From contig CAJQUW010010320.1 of the NCBI GenBank assembly GCA_907163375.1, positions 124,001-188,000 of the forward strand: a stretch of 64,000 bases of DNA. The letters are read 5' to 3'. This stretch comes from Prostheceraeus crozeri. Taxonomy: Eukaryota > Platyhelminthes > Polycladida > Euryleptidae. The notes beneath the pieces are model-generated. The model saw only the letters and a list, made by a program, of their open reading frames with translations. It had not been told where the DNA came from and ran no database searches. Positions within the stretch are counted from its first letter, which is position 1. Each line of letters starts with the position of its first letter. Shown in pieces: positions 46,305 to 58,835 of the stretch. The position numbers were made by a program, and so were the translations under genes.

Positions 46305-46808
46305 GTCAATTCGAAGACTGATCTCACCTAAACTAATGGCCTTATAAAAGAAAAGACAATAATCAGAGCAACGAATCAGTTGTCAGGTGTTATTCAGGCT
46401 CCCTGCATCACGAATGCCAAGACAAAGAGAACCCACGAGAGGTTGATTTCCTGGAAATCAAAGCGCACATACAACACTCTGTGAGTAATAGAATTGGTCA
46501 ATCGTGGTGTCGAACAAGCGATGTTTGGTAAGTAACATGATATTTGCAAGCATCAGAAGTGAATGAGTTAGGTGCTCGCCAACATAACATAACACGTTGC
46601 TGTCTACTTTCACGCATGCGGGAAATTTAGTTGCATGTATTTCTCAGTCAGTTACTTGATTTGATGATCAATTTGTCGACTATCTACATTATTTCAATCA
46701 AATGGATGGAACCCTGAAAACCGGATTTAAAATATTCTAAATCCGGTTTTCGAATAGTAAAAAGTAACCGGTTTCCGGTTATTCGATAATCGGTTTTCAA
46801 AACCCTAG

Positions 46809-47469
46809 TGGTGGCCACATGCCATATCTACCACTGAATTCACACAATTTATGTCCGAATAATGTAGTTGGTCATTTTGAAGTGTGTTGTATGAATCACA
46901 CATGCTCCATGCAGTGAAAAAGGTGGATTGATTGAGTGATGCATAATCCACACCGTACAACGCCCTATCCTTGCGAGTCGTAGAAAAACAACTTCTGCAG
47001 CGATACAGTGAGCCTTCAGGTGGAATTGATCGGCATCTGAATCTCTAAACTGTCGTGCGAGTTCTGCTGAATAAATGATCTGAGTAGTCAGGTCCTGCTA
47101 TGAGGACAAGGGACCCTTATCAAAGATGTCCCAACTTCTACCAGTGAGGGATGGGTGGTTTTTACAGGCATTTCATGAGAATTCCATTTCATAGGAATTT
47201 TTGATGAAATTGATATCATTAACATTACTGATTCGTCAAATGACTTAAAAGTTACAAATGCAGTATTGCTCGTCTGTATAAGATAAGCACGTTCACAAGA
47301 GGATACATTATAGTAAGCAATAATTGCTAGATTTAATGTTACCACGTTCTGGGAGATGGAATAATGTAAACGATGCAGGGCCTAAATTTACATACGTATG
47401 TAGTGCAACTTCTTGTTATAGATCTGTCGAAAAATGTAAAATTTGTTGATAGGCACGCGATGATCCTAC
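46809..47469. other. Non-coding sequence between the hAT and the gypsy element
   Basis: No recognisable gene, RNA or repeat. It ends at the CTTG target duplication of the LTR element. Confidence 0.45.
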
Positions 47470-47473
47470 CTTG

Positions 47474-47723
47474 TTGTCAGAGTTACATGTATTTTTTTGT
47501 ATTCGTAACTTTTTATTGTCATCACTCTCAGTGACCTTGACACTGACCAATCACAGACATTCGCGTCATGCTGAATCATTGAGCGCGTAATTTGAGTGTT
47601 TACTTTTCTAACTTATGCCTTAACTTCTATGCTAATTGTAATCGGTGAGTTTACTCAATACAAATAAAGGAATTTCCATGCGAGCCATTTTCACACAAAG
47701 TTAGTTCGGTGGTTTCGGTAATA
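47474..47723 (+). repeat. Left LTR of the gypsy element
   Basis: 250 bp, starting TTGTCAGAGTTACATG (the first base could be one or two positions earlier) and ending GGTTTCGGTAATA. It contains AATAAA near its right end as a likely polyadenylation signal. It differs from the right LTR at about four positions by eye. Confidence 0.88.
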
Positions 47724-50700
47724 ATTGGCGTCGTACGAGCAGTTCAAATTCAATCCAAGTTCAATTCAGCAACTTCAATTACATATTCCTACAATTCAAT
47801 TCGAGATAGGGCATACAATTCAATTTCAAAGTAATGAATATGTCTCAAGGTATTGAACCACGTAACATTAAGGATGTAGACGGCTTAAAAACTGGCATAA
47901 GCGATTTGAATTGATTTGCAAACTCACTAAAAGCCTGACTGACAAAAACAAGACAGTTTATTACCTGACTTGCGTAGGTAAAGATGCATATGATCTTTTG
48001 GTTGATTTATGTCATCCAAAGGAAGTACAGGACTTAACGGTAGAGGTACTGCAGGAAGCCATCACAAATCATTTGAAACCTGCATATTTTGAGGCCACTG
48101 AACGTGCAAAGTTTCACAATTTGATGCGCCGTTCAGATGAAACTTAAAGAAATTTTTTGCTGAGACTACAACAGCAATCTGCAAAGTGTAACTTTGGAGA
48201 TCAGTCGGAGGTTGCCTTGCGTGATCGTGTTATTGCGGGCATTAACTATCCCAGCATACAGAAAAAGCTACTGCGAATCAAAAATTTGACTTTTCAAGAG
48301 GCTAGGACAATTCTGGAGGAAAATGATGATATTGACGCAGTGTTTAGTGAAACTGTCTGTCCTAAGAATTCGCAAGATGTCTTATTCCATTCCGAGAGCA
48401 GAAACTCGAATTACAAGAATAGGCCAAAAGTTCAGCAGAGTCAGATGTTCAGAGAATGTCAACATCGACCTCAACCAAGTTTTCAAAGGCACTACCACAA
48501 AGCAAATCAAGTTAGTTCAAACAAGCCAAAGCCTATCGCCACTGCAGCTAGTGCGACAAATGTAGGATCTTGCTTTTCTTGTGGAGGCAAGCATCTCCGA
48601 TCCACTTGCAAGTTTAGGAACGCTGTTTGCCACAGTTGCCAGAGAACGGGACACATACAAAAGGTGTGCAAGTCCAATAGATCCAACGTGGTACAGTCAC
48701 ACGTTACCGGTACCTCATACGCAGATGTTGATACCACGCTGTCTGAGTACTTTCAAGCTCTAGGAGTCCTTTCAGGTGACAACTATATAATTCAGGATGT
48801 GACATTTTCTACTTGGATAACCCGCGAGTTTATTCTTGACAGCGGATCTCCTGTAAGCTTCATGTCACTGGAAACTTCTGACAATCTACAGTATCCACGT
48901 AGTCAAATTCAGCCTACTTGCACTGGCATTACAGGTGTCACCCGAGACGCTCTCATTGTGGTTGGCGAAGCCCATGTTGACATCATAAAGGACAATCAGA
49001 AATTTCAAGTTTGGTTTGTCATAACTAGGGATAGTCCGCCTATTATTGGTCTCGCCGCGTTGCGTGGTTTGAGGTACGACATGAACAAGTTGATCAAGGA
49101 ATCCGGCCAGAACCCTCGCAGCTGTATCAACCTACTTACGAATCTAAAGTCCACAAAGCCTCAATTTGAGAGTCCAAGTCCACTCAGTCCATCCTCATCA
49201 ATTCCACATCCCAACTCCGTTAATCCGCCAAGTTCAGTCAATGATCCAAGTTCAATACAGACCACCAATTCTTCCAGTCTTGCACCTTCCACAAATGTTC
49301 AGAATTCAATGCAAGTATCTCAACAAGCCGCGGAAGTCAACAATTGCCTTTCCAGCGAAGTCCGCAATGCAATCCATCTCTGCAGCAACTACCAAGGTGG
49401 TATGAAAGTTGACCCGGTTCACCTCGAATGCTCAGCTCCACCGAAGTTTTGCAAAGCTAGACCTCTCGCGTTTGGAATTCGTGACGGAGTTAAGCAAGAA
49501 ATTGACAAGCTAGTTGATGAAGGTATGCTGTCTCCCACTAAATCAAGTGCCTGGGCTATCCCAATTGTTGCGGTTCTGAAAGCCAACGGGTCATTTCGTA
49601 TCTGCGGAGACTACAGCATTACAGCCAATCAAAGCCTGAAGTTGACCTCTTTCACTACTCCTGGCATGGAAGAGATGTTTACAGATCTGCAGGGTTGCTC
49701 TTACTTCTCGAAGATTGACTTGACCAATGCATTTCCACAAATTCCCCTTGCCGAAGATTCAAAGGAAGTAACAACGATCAACACAAGTTGGGGACTTTTC
49801 CACTATAATTTCCTCCCATTTGGCTTGAACATTTCGCCAGGGTTATTTCAACAAACCATGGATGCAATCATATGCAAGCTCAAGGGTGTAAAATCCTATC
49901 AAGACGATCTCCTGGTCTATGGTCACACCAAAGAAGAGCATGATGAAAAATTACTCCAATTGTTCGAGCGCTTATCAATTTTCAATGTAAAGATAAACTC
50001 GAAGAAATCAATTTTTTGCGTGAGACAAATTCACTACCTCGGATTCGTCATCAGCGGCAGTGGCATTTCACCAGATGCAGCTCGAGTCAATTCTGTCAAA
50101 AATGCTCCTCGTCCTACGAATGTGAAGGAGCTTCGAAGCTTCCTAGGATTCATCCAGTACTACAGCAAGTTCGTTCCTCACTTTTCCACGAAGGCTGAAC
50201 CCTTAATCCAACTCTCCTCAAGTTCATCCGGTACATACGTGTGGTCTTCAATTCACGACAGTTGTTTTAACAGTCTAATCGAGCAGGTGGTGAATGGAAT
50301 CAAGTTACAGAGTTTTCAGCCCGGTTTTTTCCCTGCACTGTCATTGTTGATGCTTCTGAAGTCGCTCTTGGAGCTATTCTAGAACAGAACGATCTTCCTG
50401 TCATTTGTGTGTCGAGGCGACTCAGTCAAGCTGAAAAAGGTTATTCGCAGACTCAGAAGGAGGCGCTAGCCATCAAATGGGCTCTCCAACGCCTGCACAA
50501 GTTCGTTTTCGGTTCAAGATCATAACCGACCACAAGGCACTCGAGTACATATTTTCCCCATCAAGTTCGGCTTCAAAGACAACTTCAAACATGTTACAAC
50601 GCTGGACACTCGAAATTTCTGCCTATGACTACACAATTCAGCATCAGCCAGGAAAACGCATTCCACATGCTGATTTTCTGTCCCGCTATTCGAGTTTTGG

Positions 50701-51934
50701 ACCGTTTGAATCCGTTGACACCTTCTAATGTTTTACAACTCACCCACTTCCATTCGATCGTAACTTCATCATATCAGAGACAAAAGCCTTTTATGGTTCC
50801 GTGCTTTCTGGTTTGCGAAATAGATGGTCTCAAAGTACGAAGAAAAGATTTCCGCAGCTCTACAGACATCGGGAAGAGTTGTCAACAGCGGTGGATGGCG
50901 TGATTTCCCTCAATGACAAGATTTTGATTCCTCCTGCTTGTCGGAGCTTGATGCTGTCTCATCTACACGACGGTCACATGGGACGGGATAAAATGAAATT
51001 CCTTGCAAGATCCCTATACTGGTGGCCTAGCATCAATGCCGACATCAACTCGCATTTAAGCAATTGTGAAAAATGTCTGCAAGTCAAGCCCAAGACACAT
51101 CCCAAATGGACTCCGTGGCCCAATTCCTATTCGCCCATGTCAAGAATCCATGCTGACTATTGCGGCCCCTTTCTGAACAAGTACTACGCGCTGGTCATAG
51201 AAGATAGCTACAGCAAATACCCAGAGGTTTTCGTGACACAATCCGCCAATGCAGAATTTACAAAGATTGCCCTCCGAAAATTCTTCTCCAGGGAAGGTAT
51301 CCCAAACGTACTCGTTACGGACAACGGGACCCATTTCACTGAACATGGGCTACAAAAGTGGCTCAAGTCAGTTGGCGTCACTCAGCTTTTCAGTGCTCCG
51401 CGACACCCCTGCTCGAATGGTCTTGCCGAGAGGTTCGTTCAAACAATCAAGAACGCAATCAAGAGCAGTCAGCCTGCAACTCATGAAGATCTGGAGCGGA
51501 CCATCGACAATTTCCTCAAGCAATACCGGAACGCCGAGCATGCGACAACCAAGAGAACTCCTTCGTTCATGTTCAAAGAAAGAAATCTCAGGACTTCATC
51601 TGCCCTGGATACCACCGGAGTGATGTTCTACCGAGGCAATGACAATCGTCCTTCTAAAGGGGTCATAGTGCGTCAAGTCGGCAATCGGATGGTGGAGATT
51701 ATGGATGAAGATGACGGGACTTCGCATACTCGCCACATCGACCAAGTCCACAGTTAAAGATCTAACTTGGAAAGGGATTCTCCAAGCTCAAGTACATCGA
51801 ATAACATCGGAGAATTCAGGAGTTGACAGAGATTCTCAACCACGAGATGATGCGTCGGAGACAACTTCCCAAAGAAGAAAAGTTCGTGTTCCTTCTCACC
51901 TTCAAGACTATGTCCTTAACTGAAGGGGGAGAAG

Positions 51935-52184
51935 TTGTCAGAGTTACATGTATTTGTTTGTATTCGTAACTTTTTATTGTCATCACTCTCAGTGACCTTG
52001 ACACTGACCAATCACAGACATTCGCGTCATGCTGAATCATTGAGCGCGTAATTTGAGTGTTTACTTTTCTAACTTATGCCTTAACTTCTATGCTAATGTT
52101 AATCGGTGAGTTTACTCAATACAATTAAAGGAATTTCCATGCGAGCCATTTTCACACAAAGTTAGTTCGGTGGTTTCGGTAATA
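51935..52184 (+). repeat. Right LTR of the gypsy element
   Basis: 250 bp, about 98% identical to the left LTR, preceded by the purine tract and followed by the CTTG duplication. Confidence 0.88.
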
Positions 52185-52188
52185 CTTG

Positions 52189-54900
52189 TATTTTGGCAGA
52201 AATTGGTGTCTGACTGTAGGCATAGTTAAGAAGAAAAAACAAATTTACGTAAGAAGATTAGTTGTACTCTCCAAATCCAGCTGGATTTTAAAATTCCAAA
52301 TCCGGTACACCACAAAAGCACCATTTCTGAACATATATATTTTGGTTTTTGGTGTCCAATTCTCGCGCTGCACAATGGGGAAAACTTGTCAATGGATGAA
52401 CTTCTACTGTTATTGGCTATCTTCTGAAAATTCCCTTTCACAAATGTGGCAGATTATTATCACAAAATTAGTAAATGATGCATTGCCCTCTAATGTTCAT
52501 CAGTGATAGTCGTTGTAGCCATGGTCATGGTTTTAGCACGTTTTTTGAATTTTTGGGTATAGACACTAAATGTTTTCAATATAATTTTTAAAGAAATTTG
52601 GCTTATGTTTTTTAAAGTCACATGTGATAAATTTCAAGACATAACAAAATAGTTCACAACATAGAAAATGCAAAAGTAAAATGATGAATCACCCAGCATT
52701 TTCAAAATGGCTATATCGACAAGTTAAATTACTAAAAGCGTTGAATGAAAATTTGTAAAAGTTGGTCTCAAAATGTCCTAAAATTAAGTCTCAGATATTT
52801 TTGTAGACACCTTGTCAACAATTCTAAAATAAGAATCGCCGTGAAAATAAATATTTTGAAACTTTTTGTGGAGAAAATAGTCACCACTTCATTGTAATTT
52901 TTCTCAACATGCCAGGTCAACAAAAAAAATTGAGCCTAGTTTGACTTGTAAATTAGGTCGCATGTTTTCAGTCTCCTAGTTCAGTAATGCTGTTTCATCA
53001 CTGGAAATGACAGCAAATGTTTGTTGCTAATCTAATGGGAGTGGTTGTTGCTACCCATAGGTTATTATTTCCACTTTAAAGTGTTATTCAAAATATGCAT
53101 CATCCCGACTTTGACTTTTGCTTTAAATGTAACTTTGAGTTGCCTTCGTATTTCCAAAATAGTAGTTGTCTTGTAATGTAGTAGGCACAGTGTCAACTCA
53201 AAAAGTTGATATATCAATTTTATATGAAAGATTCATTTTCTTTGCGGACATTATGTTCATGGTATTTAATAACGATCTGACAAATATTTGAAAACTTAAA
53301 TTTTTGAAATTATCCCTGTGTTTCCTACATATTGCCTAGATGATGTGCAATGTAGGCGTAGTCATATTTGAGTAGCATAAAACGTGCAAAATATCAAGCA
53401 TGTTACAAGAGTCTCAAAGTATGTTTGACTTGGAATGAAATTAAGTTAATTACCATGGAAATTTACAGTGTCACATCTTGGTCGTCGTACAAAGGTTCGA
53501 AGATTATTCATATTTTGACTCAATTTTCGGGTTTGTAGGTGTTGTATGAAACGGTAAAAGATTGATTAATTCGGATAGCCTACTTAATAAATGATCGGAT
53601 ACGAAAATTCCAAGTACGGAAGTATTGTAAATCCATGTATATTCCAGGATGTCCATTGATGAAGTAATTAAGTTACAAGAGTGCAATGAAATTACCTCAT
53701 GAGATTACAATTTCGATAAGAATATCTCCGAACGCAGATCTCCAAAAATGTTTATTGCCACATTTACAAGTCTGATATTAGCAATCCAGCTCTTTTAGAG
53801 TCTGGAATTGTATGCGAACTCCTATAGCACCGGAGTGGAGTATTTCAACTCCGACACAGATCCACTGACACGAGAGAAGCACTACAACAAAAGAGCATCA
53901 ACGTGATTCTTAATTATATAAATATTTCAATAGTATCACAATATTATGCCTGCGCTAAGTTATACATGTAAAATCTACACGCATGTTTGATAGTCTAGAT
54001 TCAAAGCTGACTAGACTGTGGTACCTAACAACATCATTCAAATTTATTAAAGAGTTATATCTATTTGCTGTCAGTGCAAATAATTTGGCAGAGAAATGCG
54101 CATCTGCTTCGTTTAAATTGTATAAGAATTAACAGATCTGATGCACGAAGTAAATAAAGAATCACCAAATTTAATGTACATAAAGCCATATCAACTGATT
54201 CTTTCACAACCGGTGGTTCGAATCCATCAGCCGCAGTGAAAAAGTGGTTCTTTGGTGGTTACAGTGATTGATTCGAGTTGATGAGGCTTTTGACAACAAT
54301 AACTTCGCCTAGATTGTCACCCTGACATCTATACTTCACTTAGATCAAATTCACATGATAGCTTGATCACATAGTATAGTTTTCTCGATGCTGTGTAGGT
54401 TTTGCTGTTTCTTATATTTTATCAGCGTCAGAAATTTTGACTTTTTTTCTCGGAAAATTTCAGTCAATGATTTATTTCTGTTCAATACTTGACAACCTGT
54501 TCAACACCAGTAGGCCTAACCAGCTTACTTTATATGAATCGCTTTACAAAGTGTTTGTAAAGTACAAGCCTCATAAACACGATTTGAAGTTAAAAATAAT
54601 TAATTAAGCTGTGTTTCTGGTAGTTCTTAGAATCCGCTGAATCACACTTCAATTTCATATTTTTCAAAATGATAGGTGGACGTCCACCAGGACATGCACC
54701 AGGATTATTCATCAGAGCGGGTTACTGTCGTAAGATCAGATGACATTAATAGAAAGCACTCGACAATCATCCTTGTCTGATGATCCACTTCCGTATTGTG
54801 GCAAGTGGAAAACGGATGAAGCCAAGCGCATTTGTAGATCTTATCAATTAAAATAAGGTCAGCATGATCATGAAAACGGCAGGAGCTGCAACATGCAGGA
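52189..54900. other. Non-coding sequence, nothing recognised
   Basis: About 2.7 kb of AT-rich sequence with only short chance open frames. No inverted repeats, transposase remnants or RNA genes were recognised. Confidence 0.45.
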
Positions 54901-55074
54901 TCAAGTTAACAGAAATACGGCACCTTCATTTGCTTGTTTTTTAGATAAAGAAGATCTGTACACGTTATTATAACTTGTGCGCCTAGTGCCACTACATGGA
55001 GTTTTTCTGTGCCTTGTGTCACAAAAGGTTTGGATAGGCCTGTTTGGGTTGGCATTCTGAAATCTGGTTGAAAT

Positions 55075-55390
55075 TCTGAAAACAGGCTTGCTTAAGCCAC
55101 GACCAGGCGGTCCAGATTCTATTTCGGTGCGCCAGCGCACCATATTCGGGTTGACGCGACAGAGTGCTAGATCCGACCTTGATACGTCGTCATACTTCTC
55201 GAATTTCTGAAAACAAGCGCGAAGCCAGTTCCATGCACAACAGGTTTTCAGGTTGACGTGCCAGCGCGCCAGTCGTAAGATCTATTCCTAGAATTCCTGA
55301 AATTAGGCTTGCCGAAACCTGTTCCAGGCGCTCCAGATTCGAGGTTGGCGCGCTAGGCGCAAGATCTATTTTTACAAACTCCAAAACCGT
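55075..55390 (+). repeat. Degenerate GC-richer tandem segment
   Basis: Three diverged copies (spacing roughly 110-125 bp) of a block with GAAATTCTGAAA(A/T)xAGGCTTGC, a CCAGxxGxTCCAGATTC segment and GCGCCAGCGCxC. The third leads into the LINE relic at 55487. It may be the tail of a recurrent internal repeat; no coding function is evident. Confidence 0.5.
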
Positions 55391-55486
55391 GCGCGACAAC
55401 GCGCCGAGCGCCGCCCTCTCAAAAGTGCGCCGGATGTGGATGGTCGAAGTTCCATGAACTTGCACCTTTCCAGACATCCAAGGCTC

Positions 55487-55765
55487 CAACCTTCAAGATG
55501 AAAGGTCAGGTCTCTTCTGCTTGTGTCCGCAGCGCGATGATGCGTGGGACATGGACCGTGAATAGCGATCAGATCATGAAGATTGAAAGAGCAGAAAAGG
55601 CATTGGTGAGACGAATGTGCGGTGTGAGGCTGACCGATGCACACAGGAGTGATGACCTAAGAAGATGAACTAGGAATGAATTTCCGATGTTCTAAGAAGA
55701 AGAAGACTGCGGTGTCATGTCCACATTCTGAAAAGAAATGACAATCACTGAGAGGTGACATTGCG
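55487..55765 (+). pseudogene. LINE reverse-transcriptase 3'-end relic
   Basis: Reads KMKGQVSSACVRSAMMRGTW, then IMKIERAEKALVRRMCGVRL, TDAHRSDDLRR and a stop. Slightly later, in another register, it reads RLRCHVHILKRNDNH. These correspond to the conserved C-terminal region of many non-LTR retrotransposon proteins (K.KG.VY..CVRSAM.YGSETW, ...ERAE..MVRWMCGV.L.D..., RLRW.GHVLR.DD). It is a short, decayed fragment with at least one stop and one shift; no RT catalytic motif is left. Confidence 0.75.
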
Positions 55766-55769
55766 CAAG

Positions 55770-56285
55770 ATTGTGCTGAAACCACGCGATTCATAACCAC
55801 CATCAAGGATTTTCGGTGATCATCAACCGAAGATCAATAATTGACATGATATTATGCCTTGTAACTCAATTGATTAAGCTGTGACATTGTTGGTCCATAT
55901 GTTCGTCAAATAGCTCATCAGGTCACATAATGCAGCAAACCTTTGCATGTAATTAGGAAGTGACTTTCCAAGCTCAACAGTTTTAAAGTTCGACACAGAC
56001 CGAAATGTGTGTTGTGTTCAGAGTAGATAACTTCATTGCCAGTCTGAAGCATTATAAAGCTCAACTCTCTTAAATATGCCTGTCACTATGCAAAAAGACA
56101 TGACAAAAGATAGTTTGTTAAAGATACATCTTTCTACGATTCATGATTTAATTTATCTACTGCAATCATTCATCATCTAGGTGCCAAGTCGTCTGCTGCA
56201 GGTACGAAAATGTCTACAATGAACAACAGATAAATAGTGTGATAACGGCTGTAATTGTTTCGGAAGTGAAATTGGGATCCTAAAA
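55770..56285. other. Non-coding sequence, nothing recognised
   Basis: Between the LINE relic and the mariner-like relic; no features were seen. Confidence 0.4.
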
Positions 56286-56288
56286 GTA

Positions 56289-57090
56289 CAGGGTGATCAT
56301 AGAAAAATACGCAAGGGTGATACAATTTTCTAGATAAACAAGGTCTCATTTATATTCAATTTTCAGTTAGAGGGGTTTAGAAGAACACATTACAAGTTAA
56401 AGAAGATGTTGAAAATGCCCTCCTTTCTGAGATTTACAGTAATGGGCGCGCTTTACGATATTGGATGACACATTCATTAACATGTCTGAGTTTACACTCT
56501 TAATACAGGACGTAATGGCACTTTGCAAATCATTCAAACTTTTGGGGTTGTTGGCAAGCACTTTATCCTTCACGTAGCTCCACCAAGAAAAAATCCATTG
56601 GTGTGAGATCCGGTGATCGCGCTGGAAAGAGTTGCTTGTCGATCAGTCGCTTTCCGAATATCTGAGTAAGATGTTGCGTAGTTCTTCGAGAAGTATGGGC
56701 CGTTGCATTGTCTTGCTGGAACCATGCAATATGTCTTTGCAATAGTCACGGCGAACTGATCGATGAATGAACAATACTTGTCACTGTCCACTCGACCTTC
56801 AAAGAAAGAGAAATGAATCCGTTCTCCAGACATTGCAGCCCAGATACCGATTTTCTAAGGATGAAGTAATGAATGAAGTAACGATAATGAAGACCTTTTC
56901 TACACCAATGACATGTTCGCAGTATTTTCTTCACGACTTGTCTTCCGCGAAAGAGTCAAAATTTACATTATCTTTGAAAGAGTTGCAGCAACTCCTCCAT
57001 GCAATACATCTGAATGTGCTGAGTGTGCGCTCATTGCTATATAATCAACATTTCGTGGTAATAGTATTGGACAATCAGAATCATAGTCGA
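56289..57090 (-). pseudogene. Decayed Tc1/mariner-superfamily transposase and one transposon end
   Basis: On the minus strand the conserved catalytic half can be read in two frames. KIGIWAAMSGERIHFSFFEG is followed by IAWFQQDNATAHTSRRTTQH (second catalytic Asp), then LFPARSPDLTPMDFFL (third Asp) and WSYVKDKVLANNPKSLNDLQ, ending KGGHFQHLL and TAA at 56397-56399. About 38 residues separate the second and third Asp. At least two frameshifts and several stops are present, and sequence upstream of 56835 is badly eroded. CAGGGTGATCATAG at 56289, preceded by TA, looks like the 3' terminal repeat. The matching left end was not found. Confidence 0.8.
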
Positions 57091-58235
57091 CAGCATACTT
57101 GATGCGTCCTCTACATTAAGAAACCCCAGAATATCAACAAAAAAGATTCAAATTTTTAGATAATTTCGATTTTGCAGTTTTTCCTAAAGCTGATATATTT
57201 TCCTTCTTGGAAATGAATAGCTAGTAACCACATAGTCTCAACAACTATCTCATCAGCTTTATGCAATCATTGGCTTGGAACGATTATTTTCCTGAACCAG
57301 GACTGGACTTGTACTTGGTGGTTTTTGTTGAACTCGGACTCGGTGGCTAAATCCTAGCGAGTGCGAGTTCTACAAAAAGTATTTTTACTTCAATTCTGTG
57401 CTGTTGTCAATAAGGATGGAATGGAACTTAGTAATGGACTTCCATTACTGTTGTCAATAGAATGATATTCGATATGTGCATTATGCGTTATAAGGTAACA
57501 GTTTTCAGAGAATATAGGAGTGGGATGTACGACTTCCCTCAAGTTAGAAATTTCATCGATACGAAAATAGGGTTCGTGATCAGTAACAGCAAGGAAATCC
57601 AGGAACTGTATGGAAGATGTTAATTTAAAAACCACGGGTCGACAACATTAAGTCGTCACGAGTCGACATTGTGTACTTCAAACTCTTTAGCTTTTGTATC
57701 AGACGACCAATAAATTTCATGAGAATGTAATAGAGATGATGAGGAGAACATTTCGTCTCATTAACCATTCACTCAGCAAGAAAAGAGTCCAGTCAGCATA
57801 CCAGAATTAATCTGTCTTTGAACCTTCATATGAAGGAAATTTCGAGTCCGCAAATGTTTTTTAACTTTTGAGACGCCATTAAAAAAGACGGAGTGCTGTC
57901 AAGCAATCAGGATCAGATGGCATACTGATGCATAAAGCTATCTTTCCGCAGTGACCAGATGCACTGCTTGAGTTTTGCTTCTTCACGTTAGAACCTACTT
58001 TTTCGGAGATGTATCGTGTAATTGATTGCGAAGTAGAGCTCCTGACGAAATACAGTCTGTAAATTGTCGTCATCTTTCAGCCATCTGTAAGATAGAAATT
58101 TAGCAGTAGACTCTGCTAACATGGTGGTCATTTATAATTCTGCTTCAGGTCAGTAGTTGTTCGTGTGCTGCACATCGGACACGAACTCAGATTCAGTCAA
58201 AAATCGACAGATTCCGTATCCATAATCTGAACAAC
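57091..58235. other. Non-coding sequence, mostly unrecognised
   Basis: Contains a short block (about 57285-57375) with GAACTCGGACTCGG and GCGAGTGCGAGTT, in the style of the hexamer-rich hAT ends seen elsewhere, but no partner end was found. Otherwise featureless. Confidence 0.4.
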
Positions 58236-58695
58236 ATGCAGTACAGTCGAGAAAAGTAAAAAAGCAACTCCCCTGTTTTATGGTTGAAAGTTCTATAAAC
58301 GTTAAATCAGCAAAGTCAGTAAGACAGTACTTCGGCGTCTCCGCGCCTTCATTGGTCGATGTAACTAGGTGGACAGCCAGATGTCACCGTGTGAAGCTTT
58401 ATATAAAGAATGAGTGATATTAAGAGATGTGCTGATTGTATGAATAGTTATCAAATTGTGAAGACAGATTGTAGTCCGGACGTTCGTGTCGTCTATTGGT
58501 TGTGGGTTTAAGATGTGTGGTTGCTTTAGCCTCTGCTATTGTTGTGTCTCGTGTGTTGAACAGTTTGCCACCTAGGTACATCGACCATTGAAGGCGCGGG
58601 ATGTCGAAGTACTGTCTTACTGACGTAGCATTAATAGAACTTCCGACCGTAAAACAAGGGAATTAGTTTTGCACTTTTCTCGACTATGAACATGA
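58236..58695. mobile_element. Foldback element with ~150-bp arms
   Basis: The left arm includes GTCGAGAAAAGT, GAAAGTTCTATAAACG, GTCAGTAAGACAGTACTTCG, CGCGCCTTCATTGGTCGATG and CTAGGTGG. The same words occur inverted from about 58695 back to 58560. The arms are about 85-90% similar with several indels, around a loop of about 175 bp. No coding frame and no clear target duplication were seen. Confidence 0.75.
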
Positions 58696-58835
58696 TCTCC
58701 CTTCGTTTGGTGAACTACATGCAGTGCAGTAATTACTGCAGCTGCTTCGACTAACCCTTGTTTAGAAACCGACGCACTCAGCCGCTTCTGTTGACAATCA
58801 ATAATCCCAAGCTCATTACAATGTCATTTTTAAGC

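Larger units (their letters stand above)
42921..46808 (-). mobile_element. hAT transposon with decayed transposase and AACCGG-rich ends
   Basis: The left end reads CTAGAGTTTCTAAAAAAACC and the right end, inverted, CTAGGGTTTTGAAAACCG. Both subterminal regions (about 100 bp each) are full of AACCGGTT, ATTCGAATA and AACCGATTAT words in both orientations. Between them, on the minus strand, lies a hAT transposase with a BED zinc finger and a C-terminal dimerisation domain, interrupted by a Penelope-like element. No 8-bp target duplication was found; one flank may have been altered by the adjoining hairpin or a later deletion. Confidence 0.85.
47474..52184 (+). mobile_element. Ty3/gypsy LTR retrotransposon (Mag-like), broken
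   Basis: A fossil LTR element of 4.7 kb with 250-bp LTRs and a CTTG duplication on both sides (47470-47473 and 52185-52188). A TGG-starting tRNA primer-binding site follows the left LTR by two bases, and a purine tract (AAGGGGGAGAAG) precedes the right LTR. The parts appear in gypsy order on the plus strand: a gag region ending in two CCHC-type zinc knuckles (about 47.9-48.7 kb), an aspartic protease with DSGS (about 48.8-49.1), reverse transcriptase with YQDD (about 49.4-50.2), RNase H (about 50.3-50.7) and integrase with its HHCC finger and catalytic core (about 50.9-51.7). YQDD and the fused gag-pol layout suggest the Mag clade. It has about three or four breaks. LTR identity of about 98% implies a young insertion. 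No envelope gene was seen. Confidence 0.92.
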
